Assembly (NCBI RefSeq): GCF_009192745.1
Contig: NZ_VTFV01000005.1
Location: forward strand, 1 to 64,000
DNA length: 64,000 nt
Source of the DNA: Arthrobacter citreus
GTDB lineage: Bacteria; Actinomycetota; Actinomycetes; Actinomycetales; Micrococcaceae
Direction: 5' to 3'
The notes beneath the pieces were generated by a model, which was not told where the DNA came from, made no database searches, and was given only the letters and a program-made list of their open reading frames with translations. Below are positions 12,946-21,923 of the stretch, piece after piece. A program made the position numbers and the translations under genes. The first letter of the stretch is position 1. Each line of letters opens with the position of its first letter.

Positions 12946-13932
12946 TCAGGCGGAGCGCTGACGTGAAACTTCGTACAGGGTGATCCCGACTGCCATGGAG
13001 GCGTTCAGGGATTCCATGGCGGAGTCGATCGGGATGGAAACAATCTGGTCGCAGTTTTCGCCCACCAGGCGGGACAGGCCCTTGCCCTCAGAGCCGACCA
13101 CAATGCACACAGGTTCCTTGGCCAGCGCCAGGTCCGGAAGCGAGACATCGCCGTCGCCGTCCAGCCCGAGAACAAAGATGCCCATCTTCTTGAAGGTCTT
13201 CAGCGTGTTGTTCAGGTTTCCGGCGCGTGCCACGGGGACGCGCACGGCTGCACCGGCGCTGGTCTTCCAGGCCGAGGCGGTGACGCCTACGGAGCGGCGC
13301 TCGGGAACAATGACGCCGTGCGCGCTGAAGGCGGATGCCGAGCGGATGATCGCGCCGAGGTTGCGCGGATCGGTGATGCCGTCCAGTGCAACGAAGAGCG
13401 GCGCATTGGCGATGTGGCCCTTCTTCCAGGCCTGGATGGTCTCTTCGGCGAGATCGATCGGATCCGCGTATTCGTAGGGCGGGATCTGCAGGACCAGGCC
13501 CTGGTGGACGGCCTCATTGGTCATGCGGTCCAGCTCGGGTTTGTGCGTCTCCATGACGGGCAGGCCGCGCTCGGCTGCCATCTTCAGGGATTCGCGGACG
13601 CGGTCGTCCATGTCGATCCGCACGGCCACATGCAGGGCCTTCGCCGGGATACCGGCGCGCAGGGCTTCGACTACCGAGTTGCGGCCGGTGACCACTTCTT
13701 CGGCAACCTTGCCGCGTGCGGGGGCGTTGCGGCCGCCGGGCCGCTGGCCGCCGTGCTTGGCAGCAGAGCGCTCGGAGAGCTGCTTGTTCTTGTAAGCCTT
13801 GTGATAGGGCCGGTCTTCAGCCTTGGGGGTCGGTCCCTTGCCTTCGAGGGCTTTGCGGCCGAGGCCGCCGGTGCCCTGGCTGGGGCCCTTTTTGGCTTTG
13901 CGAATCGCGCCGGGTCGTCCGTGGTTGGCCAT
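12946..13932 (-). CDS. rlmB: 23S rRNA (guanosine-2'-O)-methyltransferase, TrmH/SpoU family (RlmB-like)
   Basis: This 328-aa protein has three parts: a very basic low-complexity N-terminus (about 1-85), a substrate-binding domain beginning VVTGRNSVVEALRAG, and a SpoU methyltransferase fold. The latter shows the knot motifs GITDPRNLGAIIRSA, CIVVGSEGKGLSRLV and SIPIDSAMESLNASMA. It should 2'-O-methylate a guanosine in 23S rRNA. The basic tail is common in actinobacterial members. It lies downstream of cysS, from which a hairpin separates it. The exact rRNA target is not proven by sequence. Confidence 0.88.
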   Translation of the reverse strand: MANHGRPGAIRKAKKGPSQGTGGLGRKALEGKGPTPKAEDRPYHKAYKNKQLSERSAAKHGGQRPGGRNAPARGKVAEEVVTGRNSVVEALRAGIPAKALHVAVRIDMDDRVRESLKMAAERGLPVMETHKPELDRMTNEAVHQGLVLQIPPYEYADPIDLAEETIQAWKKGHIANAPLFVALDGITDPRNLGAIIRSASAFSAHGVIVPERRSVGVTASAWKTSAGAAVRVPVARAGNLNNTLKTFKKMGIFVLGLDGDGDVSLPDLALAKEPVCIVVGSEGKGLSRLVGENCDQIVSIPIDSAMESLNASMAVGITLYEVSRQRSA

Positions 13933-14010
13933 GGGTAATACACCTTAAGTAGAAGAAAGCACTACTTCTAGTCTACGCAGGGTGTCCAAACGCGGATGCC
14001 GGTCCGGCGC

Positions 14011-14035
14011 AGGTGTTAGCCCAGAGCTAACACCT
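14011..14035 (-). terminator. Inverted repeat at the 3' end of cysS
   Basis: A perfect 10-bp stem (14011-14020 with 14026-14035) and 5-nt loop overlaps the cysS stop codon (14034-14036). There is no U-tract. It could be a terminator or mRNA-stabilising hairpin. Confidence 0.5.
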
Positions 14036-15479
14036 ACGCCTCTTCCAGCGACCAGACAGCCCCGTCGGCGGTGTCTTCGACGACGACTCCGGCGGCAGCC
14101 AGGGCGTCGCGGATGGCATCCGCACGGGCCCAGTCCTTGGCGGCACGGGCCTGGCTGCGTTCGAGCAGGCGGTCCTGGATCAGGCTGTCCAGTGCCGCAT
14201 GTTCAGGACCGGCGGATGTCCCCGCGGACTGCACCGCGTCCAGCCCCAGGACGGCGGTCATGGCGCGGACCTGGAACAGTGCGGTTCGCACGGCGTCGAG
14301 GTCCGACGCCGCCAGTGCGGTGTTCCCGGCACGTACCGTTTCGTGCAGGACCGCAAGGGCCTGGGGCACGTTGAGGTCATCGTCCATGGCCGCGCCGAAC
14401 GCTTCGGGAAGGTCCTGCGGGCCGGCGGCTGCGGCGTCGTCCCCCGTCCTGGCCGCTGCCTTGGCAATAAAACCGTCGATCCGCTCCACGGCCGCCGCGG
14501 CTTCCTGCAGGGAGGTGGGACGGTAGTCCAGGACGGAGCGGTAGTGCGCCTGTCCCAAGTAGTAGCGCACCACGCGCGGAGACGCTTCGGCGAGCATCTG
14601 CGCCGGGCTGATGGTGTTGCCGATGGACTTGGACATCTTCTCGCCCTCGAAGGTGACCATGCCGTTGTGCATCCAGAAGTTGGCGAAGCCGTCACCGGCA
14701 GCCTGGGACTGGGCCATCTCGTTCTCATGGTGCGGGAAGCGCAGGTCAAGGCCGCCGCCATGGATGTCGAAGCGCGGACCGAGGTACTTGGTGACCATGG
14801 CCGAGCATTCAAGGTGCCAGCCGGGCCGGCCGCGGCCCCACGGGCTGTCCCATGCGGCCGTCTCCGGATCGGTGTCCTTGTGGCCCTTCCACAGCGCGAA
14901 GTCCCGCGGATCGCGCTTGCCGCGGGGATCGGCGTCGGGGGCTGCCTGCATGTCATCAATGTTCTGCCGGGTGAGCGAGCCGTAGGCGGGCCAGGACCGG
15001 ACGTCGAAGTACACGTCTCCTGAGTCGTCCAGGGAGGGATAGGCATGTCCGGCCTCGATCAGGCGCTGGATGAGGGCGTGCATTTCCGGAATGTGGCCGG
15101 TTGCGCGGGGTTCGTAGGTGGGCCGCTGCACACCCAGCGCGTCGTAGGCGCGGGAGAATTCCTGCTCGAAGCGGTAGGCCAGCGCCCACCACTGTTCGTC
15201 GGGTACGACGCCGTCCGCCGGCTCTGCGCCAACGGATGCGGCAGCCTTGGCCAGGATCTTGTCGTCGATGTCCGTGACGTTGCGGACGGTGGTGACGCGG
15301 AAGCCGCGGGCCTGGAGCCAGCGCGTGAGCTGGTCGAATGCGATCGCGGAGCGGATGTGCCCTACGTGCGGCAGTCCCTGCACGGTGGCACCGCAGTAGT
15401 ACAGGCTGACCTGCCCCGGAACGAGGGGCTCAAAGTCCCGGACCTGCGCGCTTGCTGTGTCATAGAATCTCAGGCTCAC
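14034..15479 (-). CDS. cysS: Cysteinyl-tRNA synthetase
   Basis: This class I aminoacyl-tRNA synthetase has 481 aa. The HIGH-type motif is [11 protein letters not shown], with a zinc-ligand Cys in YYCGATVQG, and KMSKS appears as [11 protein letters not shown]. The full anticodon-binding C-terminal region is present. The related mycothiol enzyme MshC was considered, but the length, start and DALIRE-like tail fit CysS. The GTG at 15479 is preceded by TAGCCT and a 6-nt gap, indicating a leaderless mRNA. It lies just downstream of ispD-ispF, as in other actinobacteria. Confidence 0.94.
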   Translation of the reverse strand: MSLRFYDTASAQVRDFEPLVPGQVSLYYCGATVQGLPHVGHIRSAIAFDQLTRWLQARGFRVTTVRNVTDIDDKILAKAAASVGAEPADGVVPDEQWWALAYRFEQEFSRAYDALGVQRPTYEPRATGHIPEMHALIQRLIEAGHAYPSLDDSGDVYFDVRSWPAYGSLTRQNIDDMQAAPDADPRGKRDPRDFALWKGHKDTDPETAAWDSPWGRGRPGWHLECSAMVTKYLGPRFDIHGGGLDLRFPHHENEMAQSQAAGDGFANFWMHNGMVTFEGEKMSKSIGNTISPAQMLAEASPRVVRYYLGQAHYRSVLDYRPTSLQEAAAAVERIDGFIAKAAARTGDDAAAAGPQDLPEAFGAAMDDDLNVPQALAVLHETVRAGNTALAASDLDAVRTALFQVRAMTAVLGLDAVQSAGTSAGPEHAALDSLIQDRLLERSQARAAKDWARADAIRDALAAAGVVVEDTADGAVWSLEEA

Positions 15480-15543
15480 TGCTCTAGGCTACCGCGTGCC
15501 GCCTGCCGCGCCCGCAGGCAGGTTACGCTCCCAAACCGGAGGT

Positions 15544-16029
15544 TTAGCCTGCGACGACGACGGCGGTGGCCACAGCGGCGATTCCCTCGCCGCGGCCGGT
15601 GAAGCCCAGCCCGTCCGTGGTGGTGGCCGTGACGTTTACGGGAGCTCCGGCAGCCTCGGTCAGGACGGCTTCGGCTTCAGCCCGGCGGGGGCTGAACTTG
15701 GGGCGGTTGCCGATCAGCTGCACCGAGACGTTGCCGATCCGGAAGCCGGCTTCGCGGACCAGCCGCGCGGCTTCAGCCAGCAGCACGGTTCCCGCTGCTC
15801 CGGCGTACTCGGGGCGGTCGGTGCCGAAGTGTGTGCCAAGGTCGCCTATTCCGGCTGCCGAGAACAGTGCGTCCGCTGCGGCGTGTGCCACCACATCGCC
15901 GTCTGAATGTCCGGCGAGCCCGCGTTCGCCTTCCCACAGCAAACCGGCCACCCAGAGCGGACGCGGTGCATCCAGGGGTGCGAAGGCATGGACGTCGGTG
16001 CCGATGCCGGTGCGGGGCAGTGCTTCCAC
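15544..16029 (-). CDS. ispF: 2-C-methyl-D-erythritol 2,4-cyclodiphosphate synthase
   Basis: This 161-aa MEP-pathway enzyme cyclises CDP-ME 2-phosphate. The zinc-binding Asp-x-His is in [10 protein letters not shown], the second metal His is in [16 protein letters not shown], and the C-terminal [17 protein letters not shown] is diagnostic. It follows ispD after a 5-nt gap on the same strand, so the two consecutive pathway steps form an operon. Confidence 0.95.
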   Translation of the reverse strand: MEALPRTGIGTDVHAFAPLDAPRPLWVAGLLWEGERGLAGHSDGDVVAHAAADALFSAAGIGDLGTHFGTDRPEYAGAAGTVLLAEAARLVREAGFRIGNVSVQLIGNRPKFSPRRAEAEAVLTEAAGAPVNVTATTTDGLGFTGRGEGIAAVATAVVVAG

Positions 16030-16034
16030 GGTTC

Positions 16035-16793
16035 TTAGTCCTCCTGCATGCTGGAGCCGCCGGACAGGACCGCTTCGGCGAGAAGCAGGTCCAGCGGAGT
16101 GGTGATCTTCAGGGACATGGCGGATCCTTCCACCACGTGGACGGGAATGCCGAGACTTTCCACCAGCATTGCATCATCCGTGACGGCGGCGGCCTGCTGC
16201 TCGTCGAATTCAGCAGCCGCTGCGTGGGCGCGGCGGAGCACGCCTGCCTCGAATCCCTGCGGCGTCTGCACGGCACGCAAAGTGGAGCGGTCCGGCGTAC
16301 CGGTAACCTGCGCCGGTGCCGGGGAATCTCCGCCTGCCAGCTGGACTGATTTGACTGTGTCCACCACCGGAACCGCCGGAATAACGGCCTGGGCTCCGGC
16401 TGCCAGGGCAGCGGTGACCCGGTGGAACACCTGGGCAGGGGCCAGCGCCCGGGCGGCGTCGTGCACCAGCACCGCGTCGAGATCCCCCGGAAGGGCGTTG
16501 AGCGCGGCACGGACGGAGTCCGCCCGCGTGGCACCGCCGTCCACTACCTCGATCGGGCAGCTGAGCGGCGTAGCTGCGCACAGGGCACGAAGCGCGGTGT
16601 CCGCGGCGGGGACGGCTACGGCGATAGCGGAGGCTACCCCGCAGGCATCCACTCCGCGCAGCGCATGGGCCAGGAGCATTTCCCCGGCAAGGGGAACCTG
16701 GGCTTTCGGCATGCCGTAGCCGAGGCGCTGGCCGGACCCGCCGGCCACCAGGATGACGCCCACACGGAAGGGGCCGGGAATGGATTCAGACAC
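16035..16793 (-). CDS. ispD: 2-C-methyl-D-erythritol 4-phosphate cytidylyltransferase
   Basis: This 252-aa MEP-pathway enzyme makes CDP-methylerythritol. The nucleotide-binding motif [13 protein letters not shown] is near the N-terminus; the [12 protein letters not shown] and [11 protein letters not shown] motifs follow. The GTG at 16793 is preceded on the minus strand by TAGGCT and a 6-nt gap, the same leaderless geometry as cysS and tmk. The carD terminator hairpin lies about 65 nt upstream. Confidence 0.94.
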   Translation of the reverse strand: MSESIPGPFRVGVILVAGGSGQRLGYGMPKAQVPLAGEMLLAHALRGVDACGVASAIAVAVPAADTALRALCAATPLSCPIEVVDGGATRADSVRAALNALPGDLDAVLVHDAARALAPAQVFHRVTAALAAGAQAVIPAVPVVDTVKSVQLAGGDSPAPAQVTGTPDRSTLRAVQTPQGFEAGVLRRAHAAAAEFDEQQAAAVTDDAMLVESLGIPVHVVEGSAMSLKITTPLDLLLAEAVLSGGSSMQED

Positions 16794-16859
16794 GCCTCAA
16801 GCCTAGTGCCATGGCACGTCCGGCGCCCGCAGCAGCGAGCAAACGGGGCGTTAAACAAG

Positions 16860-16893
16860 CGTTGCCGGCCCGCTTGGAAGCGGACCGGCAACG
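16860..16893 (-). terminator. Terminator hairpin after carD
   Basis: The repeat 16860-16875 pairs with 16878-16893 (16 bp with one mismatch). It begins 12 nt past the carD stop and is followed on the minus strand by a T-rich stretch. Confidence 0.7.
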
Positions 16894-16904
16894 TGAATCA
16901 GGAA

Positions 16905-17387
16905 TTAGCTGGAAAGGACTTCGTCCAATACAGCGGCAGCCTGGTCCTCGTCAGTCTTTTCGGCCAGGGCAAGCTCCGAAATGAGGATCTGGCGTGCCTT
17001 AGCAAGCATGCGCTTCTCGCCCGCGGAAAGACCGCGGTCGTGGTCGCGGCGCCAAAGGTCGCGGACAACCTCTGCAACCTTGACGACGTCGCCCGAAGCG
17101 AGCTTCTCCAGATTTGCCTTGTAACGGCGGGACCAGTTGGTGGGTTCCTCAGTCAGTTCGGCACGAAGGACATCGAATACATGCTCGAGGCCTTCCTTGC
17201 CCACGACGTCGCGAACCCCAACGAGGTCAACGTTCTCAGCCGGTACTTCAATGGTCAGATCACCCTGTGCCACCTTGAGCTTGAGATACATCTTCTCTTC
17301 GCCCTTGATGGTCCGCATCTTGATCTCTTCGATCTTCGCGGCACCGTGGTGAGGGTAAACAACTGTTTCGCCAACCTCAAAAACCAT
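16905..17387 (-). CDS. carD: CarD-family RNA polymerase-binding transcription regulator
   Basis: This 160-aa protein starts [20 protein letters not shown], the RNAP-interacting (TRCF-like) domain, followed by a helical DNA-binding domain. CarD stabilises open complexes, notably at rRNA promoters in mycobacteria. The ATG at 17387 has a purine-rich GGGGAAAG upstream, and a possible -10 TAAACT lies at 17414-17419. Length and sequence fit the actinobacterial family. It has its own terminator and is probably monocistronic. Confidence 0.93.
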   Translation of the reverse strand: MVFEVGETVVYPHHGAAKIEEIKMRTIKGEEKMYLKLKVAQGDLTIEVPAENVDLVGVRDVVGKEGLEHVFDVLRAELTEEPTNWSRRYKANLEKLASGDVVKVAEVVRDLWRRDHDRGLSAGEKRMLAKARQILISELALAEKTDEDQAAAVLDEVLSS

Positions 17388-17628
17388 GTGGACTTTCCCC
17401 TTTCCCGAACCCTAGTTTAGCATGCGGGCGACACGCCGAGAAGAGTTTTCGCAGGTCAGCGGGCCGGGGCCCAAAACTGAGTATTATTCGGCCTCTCACC
17501 GGTAGCTTGCTGAGTACTTCCGGCAAGCCCCCTGACGTCGCTAAATCCATGTTTTTGGGGGTTTGCCGATAGGCTAGGACCAAACGTCCCTTCGGTCCTC
17601 CGACCGCCACCCTTCAGGAGTTTGTGCT

Positions 17629-18156
17629 GTGATTTTCACATCCAGGAACCGGACGCGGAACGCTGCCGCCGCCGGTGTTATCGCGCTGTCGCTGCTGGGC
17701 GCCACCGGCTGCAGTGCCGTGAACGATCAGGCAACCACCATGGAGTACTCCCCGTCCGACGGCATTGTCCAGGACCTGGGTGACCTGCAGCTGCGCAACA
17801 TCCTGGTTGTCAGCGACGGCGACGGCGAGCCCGGACGCCTGATCGGCACCGTGGTGAACGACTCCTCAGACCCGATTAACTTCGAGCTCTCCATCGGAGG
17901 CTCCGACCTCACCTGGAACATCCCCGGCGGCGGCAAGGTTGTCTACGACGACGCACCGCAGTCCGAGGTCCTGGTAGAGACCGTCAGCGTGCTCCCCGGC
18001 ACCGGCATCCGCGCCGAGGCAACGGCCGGCTCTGAAACCGCAGAACTGAATGTTCCGGTGGTAGACGGCCAGGTTTCGTACTACCGCGAATACCTCCCCA
18101 CCCCCGAGCCCACCCCGGCAACCAGCGGTGAGCCCACGGAGACTCCGGCTCCGTAA
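17629..18156 (+). CDS. Predicted lipoprotein of unknown function
   Basis: This 175-aa protein has a basic N-terminus, a hydrophobic stretch and a lipobox ending ATGC with Cys28, so it should be exported and lipidated. The mature part is acidic and beta-rich in appearance, with a Pro/Thr tail (TPEPTPATSGEPTETPAP) typical of wall-spanning lipoproteins. The GTG start has AGGAG at 17616-17620, 8 nt upstream. It is divergent from carD and convergent with regX3. No family could be named; nearness to senX3-regX3/phoU does not by itself give it a phosphate role. Confidence 0.8.
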   Translation: MIFTSRNRTRNAAAAGVIALSLLGATGCSAVNDQATTMEYSPSDGIVQDLGDLQLRNILVVSDGDGEPGRLIGTVVNDSSDPINFELSIGGSDLTWNIPGGGKVVYDDAPQSEVLVETVSVLPGTGIRAEATAGSETAELNVPVVDGQVSYYREYLPTPEPTPATSGEPTETPAP

Positions 18157-18181
18157 CAAGGCCAAACCCAGAAGAACCTGC

Positions 18182-18216
18182 AAAAGGGTCCGTCCGGTTT
18201 CCGGACGGACCCTTTT
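18182..18216. terminator. Bidirectional terminator
   Basis: A perfect 16-bp stem (18182-18197 with 18201-18216) with a TTT loop is flanked by A4 and T4. It serves the lipoprotein gene (+) and regX3 (-). Confidence 0.85.
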
Positions 18217-18246
18217 GCATGCCGGTGCTCCCCGGATCCCCGGGTG

Positions 18247-18927
18247 TCAGGCCTCGAACTTATAGCCCAGCCCGCGCACCGTCACCAGATGCTGCGGGGC
18301 TGAGGGATCCGGCTCAATCTTTGCCCGGAGGCGTTTGACATGGACATCCAGGGTTTTGGTGTCACCGACGTAGTCCGCTCCCCAGACCCGCTCGATCAGC
18401 TGGCCGCGCGTCATCACTCGTCCGGAGTTCCGCAGCAGCATCTCCAGCAGTTCGAACTCCTTCAGCGGCAGGGAGACAGGCGTCCCGTCAACGCTCACCA
18501 CATGCCGGTCCACGTCCATCCGCACCGGTCCGGCCTGGACCGTTGAACCACTGAGGTCTCCGGCATCGCTGCGCCGGCGCAGCACCGCACGTACCCGGGC
18601 CAAAAGCTCGCGGGAGGAATACGGTTTGGTCACATAGTCATCGGCGCCGAGCTCCAGCCCCACCACCTTGTCTATCTCGGCGTCGCGCGCAGTGAGCATG
18701 ATGACGGGCACGTCGGAGCGCTGGCGCAGCTGCCGGCACACCTCGGTGCCGGACTGCCCCGGAAGCATCAGGTCCAGGAGCACCAGGTCCGCTCCGGAGC
18801 GGTCAAACTCTGCAACGGCTTCCAGGCCGTTGTCCACCACCGCGACGTCGAACCCCTCGCGTTCCAGGAGGTAGGACAAAGGGTCGCTGAAGGACTCTTC
18901 GTCCTCCACAATCAGGATCCTGCTCAA
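18247..18927 (-). CDS. regX3: Phosphate-responsive response regulator RegX3 (PhoP-like)
   Basis: This 226-aa OmpR/PhoB-class regulator has a receiver domain (residues 1-120) with the acidic pocket VEDEE, phospho-acceptor Asp in LVLLDLMLPG and Lys in YVTKPYS. A winged-helix DNA-binding domain follows (about 130-226; VWGADYVGDTKTLDVHVKRL). It lies 1 nt after senX3 on the same strand, so the pair is cotranscribed. Context with phoU and the upstream PHO-box array supports a role in phosphate starvation. Confidence 0.93.
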   Translation of the reverse strand: MSRILIVEDEESFSDPLSYLLEREGFDVAVVDNGLEAVAEFDRSGADLVLLDLMLPGQSGTEVCRQLRQRSDVPVIMLTARDAEIDKVVGLELGADDYVTKPYSSRELLARVRAVLRRRSDAGDLSGSTVQAGPVRMDVDRHVVSVDGTPVSLPLKEFELLEMLLRNSGRVMTRGQLIERVWGADYVGDTKTLDVHVKRLRAKIEPDPSAPQHLVTVRGLGYKFEA

Positions 18928-18928
18928 C

Positions 18929-20122
18929 TTACTCCTTGCCGGCCGGCGCGGACGCGCCGTCTGTCTGCGGCGGGCTGTCCGCCGTGTCCTCGTTATCCGC
19001 CGCTTCCATTTCCGGAAGCCGCACGGTGAAGGTGGACCCCTGTCCCGGCTGGGACCACAGGTTCACTTCACCGCCGTGGTTGGAGACCACGTGCTTGACG
19101 ATGCTCAAGCCCAGCCCGGTGCCGCCGGTGTTGCGGGAACGGGCTGCGTCGATGCGGTAGAACCGCTCGAAAACTCTTTCCTGGTCCTCGGCAGCGATGC
19201 CGGGTCCGCGGTCGGTGACCGTCACCTGGGCCAGTCCATCGCGGGACCGGATCCCCACGCCCACCTGGCTGCCCTCCGGCGAATACCGGATCGCATTGTC
19301 GATCAGGTTCCGGAACGCGGTGGTCAGCATGGGGCCGTCCGCGTAAACGGGGTTCTCCGCGGAGCCGCCAACCACCACGGTAATGTTCCGGCGCTCCGCG
19401 GGCAGCCGGTTGGCTTCGACGGCGTCGTGCACAAGTTCAGTGATGTCCACCGGCTCGGCATGGTCCACCATGTCCGTGCCCTGGAGCCTGGAAAGTTCAA
19501 TGATGTCCTGCACCAGGGCGGAGAGCCGGACCGTTTCCTTGTGCATCCGCTTGGCAAAGCGGCGCACAGCTTCCTCGTCCGCAGCGGCGTCGTCGATTGC
19601 CTCCGCCAGCAGGGAAATGGCACCCACCGGTGTCTTGAGTTCATGCGAGACGTTGGCAACGAAGTCGTTGCGCATTTCCTCGGTCCGGGTCGCTTCGGTG
19701 CGGTCGTCGGCCAGGATGAGGATGTACTCCTCGGCGATCGGCGCCACCCGCAGCTGGAGGATGAGGCTCCCCTGTCCCATCGGGCCGCGGTTCAGCTCTA
19801 CGTTCCGGTCTTCGATGACCCCGTCACGGCGCACCCTGGCGGTGAGCTCCAGCACCTCCTCCTGCATCAGGGTGTGCCCGCGCACCAGGCCGAACGCGTA
19901 GGCGCCGGGGCTGGCCCGGACCACGCCGTCGATGCCGTCCACCACGATGTAGGCACGTCCGAGGACACCCAGGATTTCCGCCGCACCCTCTGACAGGGCA
20001 GGCTCGTCCACTTCGGCCAGGTCGCGGCGGTGCCGCTGGCTGGAGATATAGGCAACGACGCCGAACACACCCACGGCCAGGCCGAGGATGCCTGAGAGCA
20101 GGCCCAGCAGTACAGGATTCAC
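18929..20122 (-). CDS. senX3: Sensor histidine kinase SenX3
   Basis: This 397-aa protein has one N-terminal membrane segment (about 3-27), a PAS-like region and a HisKA H-box FVANVSHELKTPVGAIS. The HATPase domain carries the N-box NLIDNAIRYS and G-boxes DRGPGIA and GGTGLGLSIVKHV. It should phosphorylate RegX3. The GTG at 20122 is preceded by TAAGCT (20129-20134) and a 6-nt gap, so the message appears leaderless. It is divergent from phoU, and the shared spacer holds PHO-box repeats. Confidence 0.93.
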   Translation of the reverse strand: MNPVLLGLLSGILGLAVGVFGVVAYISSQRHRRDLAEVDEPALSEGAAEILGVLGRAYIVVDGIDGVVRASPGAYAFGLVRGHTLMQEEVLELTARVRRDGVIEDRNVELNRGPMGQGSLILQLRVAPIAEEYILILADDRTEATRTEEMRNDFVANVSHELKTPVGAISLLAEAIDDAAADEEAVRRFAKRMHKETVRLSALVQDIIELSRLQGTDMVDHAEPVDITELVHDAVEANRLPAERRNITVVVGGSAENPVYADGPMLTTAFRNLIDNAIRYSPEGSQVGVGIRSRDGLAQVTVTDRGPGIAAEDQERVFERFYRIDAARSRNTGGTGLGLSIVKHVVSNHGGEVNLWSQPGQGSTFTVRLPEMEAADNEDTADSPPQTDGASAPAGKE

Positions 20123-20182
20123 AGTCCTAGCTTAGGCTGACGTATTTGTGGCGGCGGGCACCGCGGTGGCATTCGACCAACC

Positions 20183-20226
20183 GTTAAACTAACGTTCACT
20201 TCAAGAGGGCCGACCGTTAACCAGAC
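20183..20226 (+). promoter_or_regulatory. PHO-box array (11-bp direct repeats) between senX3 and phoU
   Basis: Repeats GTTAAACTAAC (20183), GTTCACTTCAA (20194) and GTTAACCAGAC (20216) fall on an exact 11-bp register, with the slot at 20205 degenerate. The pattern matches the GTTCACC-type repeats bound by actinobacterial PhoP/RegX3. The last repeat ends 10 nt before a TAAATA at 20237-20242, where a phoU -10 would lie. Confidence 0.7.
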
Positions 20227-20297
20227 GCTGGCAGCATAAATACAGCCGCAAAGCTGTTTCCGCGGCCCTGTAAGAGTTGATCGAAAGGACGCATTAA

Positions 20298-20960
20298 GTG
20301 CGCAAGGTTTTCCAGGCCGAGCTTCACCAGATCGGTGAGGAGCTGACCCAGATTTCACAGCTCGTCACGGAGGCGATGAAGAAGGCTACGCAGGCGTTCG
20401 AGACGGCCGACACTGAGCTGGCACAGGAAGTCATCGCCGCTGATGCCCGCATCGACTTCCTCCAGAACGACCTCGACGAGCGTGCCATCGACGTCCTCGC
20501 CCTGCAGGGGCCGGTGGCGAGCGACCTGCGGATGATTGTGGGTTCCCTGCGGATGAGCGCGTCCCTGGAGCGGATGGGCGACCTGGCACGCCACATCGCC
20601 CAGCTTGCCCGGCTGCGCTACCCGGCCAACGTTGTGCCGGAGAACATGGTTGAGACGTTCAAGGAAATGGCACGCTTGGACATCGCCATCTCCGAGCTGC
20701 TTACCGAACTGCTCGAAACGCGCAACCTGGAACTGAGCAAGGACATCTACGCGCACAACACGCGCATCAACGAGCTGCACGCCAGTGTGTTCAAGGCCGT
20801 GGCTTCCGCGGACTGGGACAACTCCCCCGTCACGACGGTGGACCTGACCCTGGCCAGCCGGTACTTCGAGCGCTTCGCCGACCACGGCGTGTCCGTGACC
20901 CGCAAGGTCAACTACCTCGTGACCGGCGAATGGCAGCCGATTTCTGAGAGCTCCCTGTAG
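20298..20960 (+). CDS. phoU: Phosphate signalling protein PhoU
   Basis: This all-helical protein of 220 aa has two PhoU repeats, each with a metal-binding acidic motif (ARIDFLQNDLDERAI; NTRINELHASVFKAV). PhoU restrains the phosphate sensor kinase and Pst transport. The GTG start has AAAGGA 8-13 nt upstream, so unlike senX3 it has a normal leader. It is divergent from senX3, and its promoter overlaps the PHO-box array, so autoregulation of the whole system by RegX3 is likely. No pst genes are in the window. Confidence 0.93.
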   Translation: MRKVFQAELHQIGEELTQISQLVTEAMKKATQAFETADTELAQEVIAADARIDFLQNDLDERAIDVLALQGPVASDLRMIVGSLRMSASLERMGDLARHIAQLARLRYPANVVPENMVETFKEMARLDIAISELLTELLETRNLELSKDIYAHNTRINELHASVFKAVASADWDNSPVTTVDLTLASRYFERFADHGVSVTRKVNYLVTGEWQPISESSL

Positions 20961-20983
20961 CCCCGCCTTCATCCACATAACAA

Positions 20984-21017
20984 AAACTGCCCGTATGAGA
21001 CTTCATACGGGCAGTTT
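20984..21017. terminator. Bidirectional terminator between phoU and gpmA
   Basis: A perfect 15-bp stem (20984-20998 with 21003-21017) with a 4-nt loop and A/T-rich flanks lies between the convergent phoU and gpmA stops. Confidence 0.85.
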
Positions 21018-21040
21018 CTGTTAGTTCGTTGAGGGGCGGG

Positions 21041-21796
21041 CTACTTCTTCTGCTTGCCCTGGTTGGCCACAGCCTGGATGGAAGCCGCTGCGGCTTCCGG
21101 ATCCAGGTAGGTGCCGCCGGCCTTGACCGGCTTGAGGTCTTCGTCGAGTTCGTAGACCAGCGGGATGCCGGTGGGGATGTTCACGGCGGCGATGTCGGCG
21201 TCGGAAATCCCGTCCAGGTGCTTGACCAGCGCACGCAGCGAGTTGCCGTGGGCGGCGATCATGACTGTCTTGCCGGACTTGATGTCCTGCGAGATTTCAT
21301 TCTCCCAGTACGGCAGGAAGCGTTCCAGGACGTCCTTGAGGCACTCAGTGCGCGGCAGCTCGTCCTCGCTGAGGTCCGCGTACCGGGCGTCGTGCGCCTG
21401 GGAGAAGTCGCTGTCGTCGGGCAGGGGCGGCGGCGGGGTGTCATAGGAGCGGCGCCAGAGCATGAACTGCTCCTCGCCGTACTCCGCCAGGGTCTGGGCC
21501 TTGTCCTTGCCCTGGAGTGCGCCGTAGTGCCGCTCGTTCAGGCGCCAGCTGCGCTTGACGTCGATCCAGATGCGGTCAGCTTCGCCCAGAGCGATGTTGG
21601 CCGTGTTGATGGCCCGCTGCAGCCGCGAGGTGTAGAGGATATCGGGGAGAATATCGTTCTCCACCAGCAGTTCCCCGGCACGCAGTGCCTCGGTCCGGCC
21701 CAGGTCCGTGAGATCCACATCCACCCAGCCGGTGAAGAGGTTCTTTTCATTCCATTCACTCTGCCCGTGGCGCAGAAGGATCACTTTGTAGGTCAT
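21041..21796 (-). CDS. gpmA: 2,3-bisphosphoglycerate-dependent phosphoglycerate mutase
   Basis: This 251-aa glycolytic enzyme interconverts 3- and 2-phosphoglycerate. The phospho-His motif [17 protein letters not shown] is at the N-terminus, the catalytic Glu lies near ERHYGALQG, and the second His is in [11 protein letters not shown]. The ATG at 21796 ([11 protein letters not shown]) was chosen over an upstream start that adds 24 unrelated residues. TACGAT lies at 21803-21808, 6 nt before this ATG, so the mRNA is probably leaderless. Confidence 0.94.
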   Translation of the reverse strand: MTYKVILLRHGQSEWNEKNLFTGWVDVDLTDLGRTEALRAGELLVENDILPDILYTSRLQRAINTANIALGEADRIWIDVKRSWRLNERHYGALQGKDKAQTLAEYGEEQFMLWRRSYDTPPPPLPDDSDFSQAHDARYADLSEDELPRTECLKDVLERFLPYWENEISQDIKSGKTVMIAAHGNSLRALVKHLDGISDADIAAVNIPTGIPLVYELDEDLKPVKAGGTYLDPEAAAASIQAVANQGKQKK

Positions 21797-21923
21797 AAAA
21801 GCATCGTAGCCGCAGAGCAAGGACACATGGCAGGGCGGTCCGTAACCAACGTGTGGGGAAGGCTTCATTCTCCTGCGGCGGCTTTGGTCAGGAGCATACG
21901 ACGCCGGCCGCTAACATTGTTTG

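Noticed and set aside
14034-15479. MshC (mycothiol ligase) instead of CysS
   Set aside because: Length, the [11 protein letters not shown] start region and the full C-terminal domain fit cysteinyl-tRNA synthetase, and its neighbours ispD-ispF support this.
17563-17570. GCCGATAG upstream of the lipoprotein gene as another sigma-28 promoter
   Set aside because: The nearest TAAA is 19 nt away instead of the 15 nt found at the four flagellar sites, and the gene is not motility-linked.
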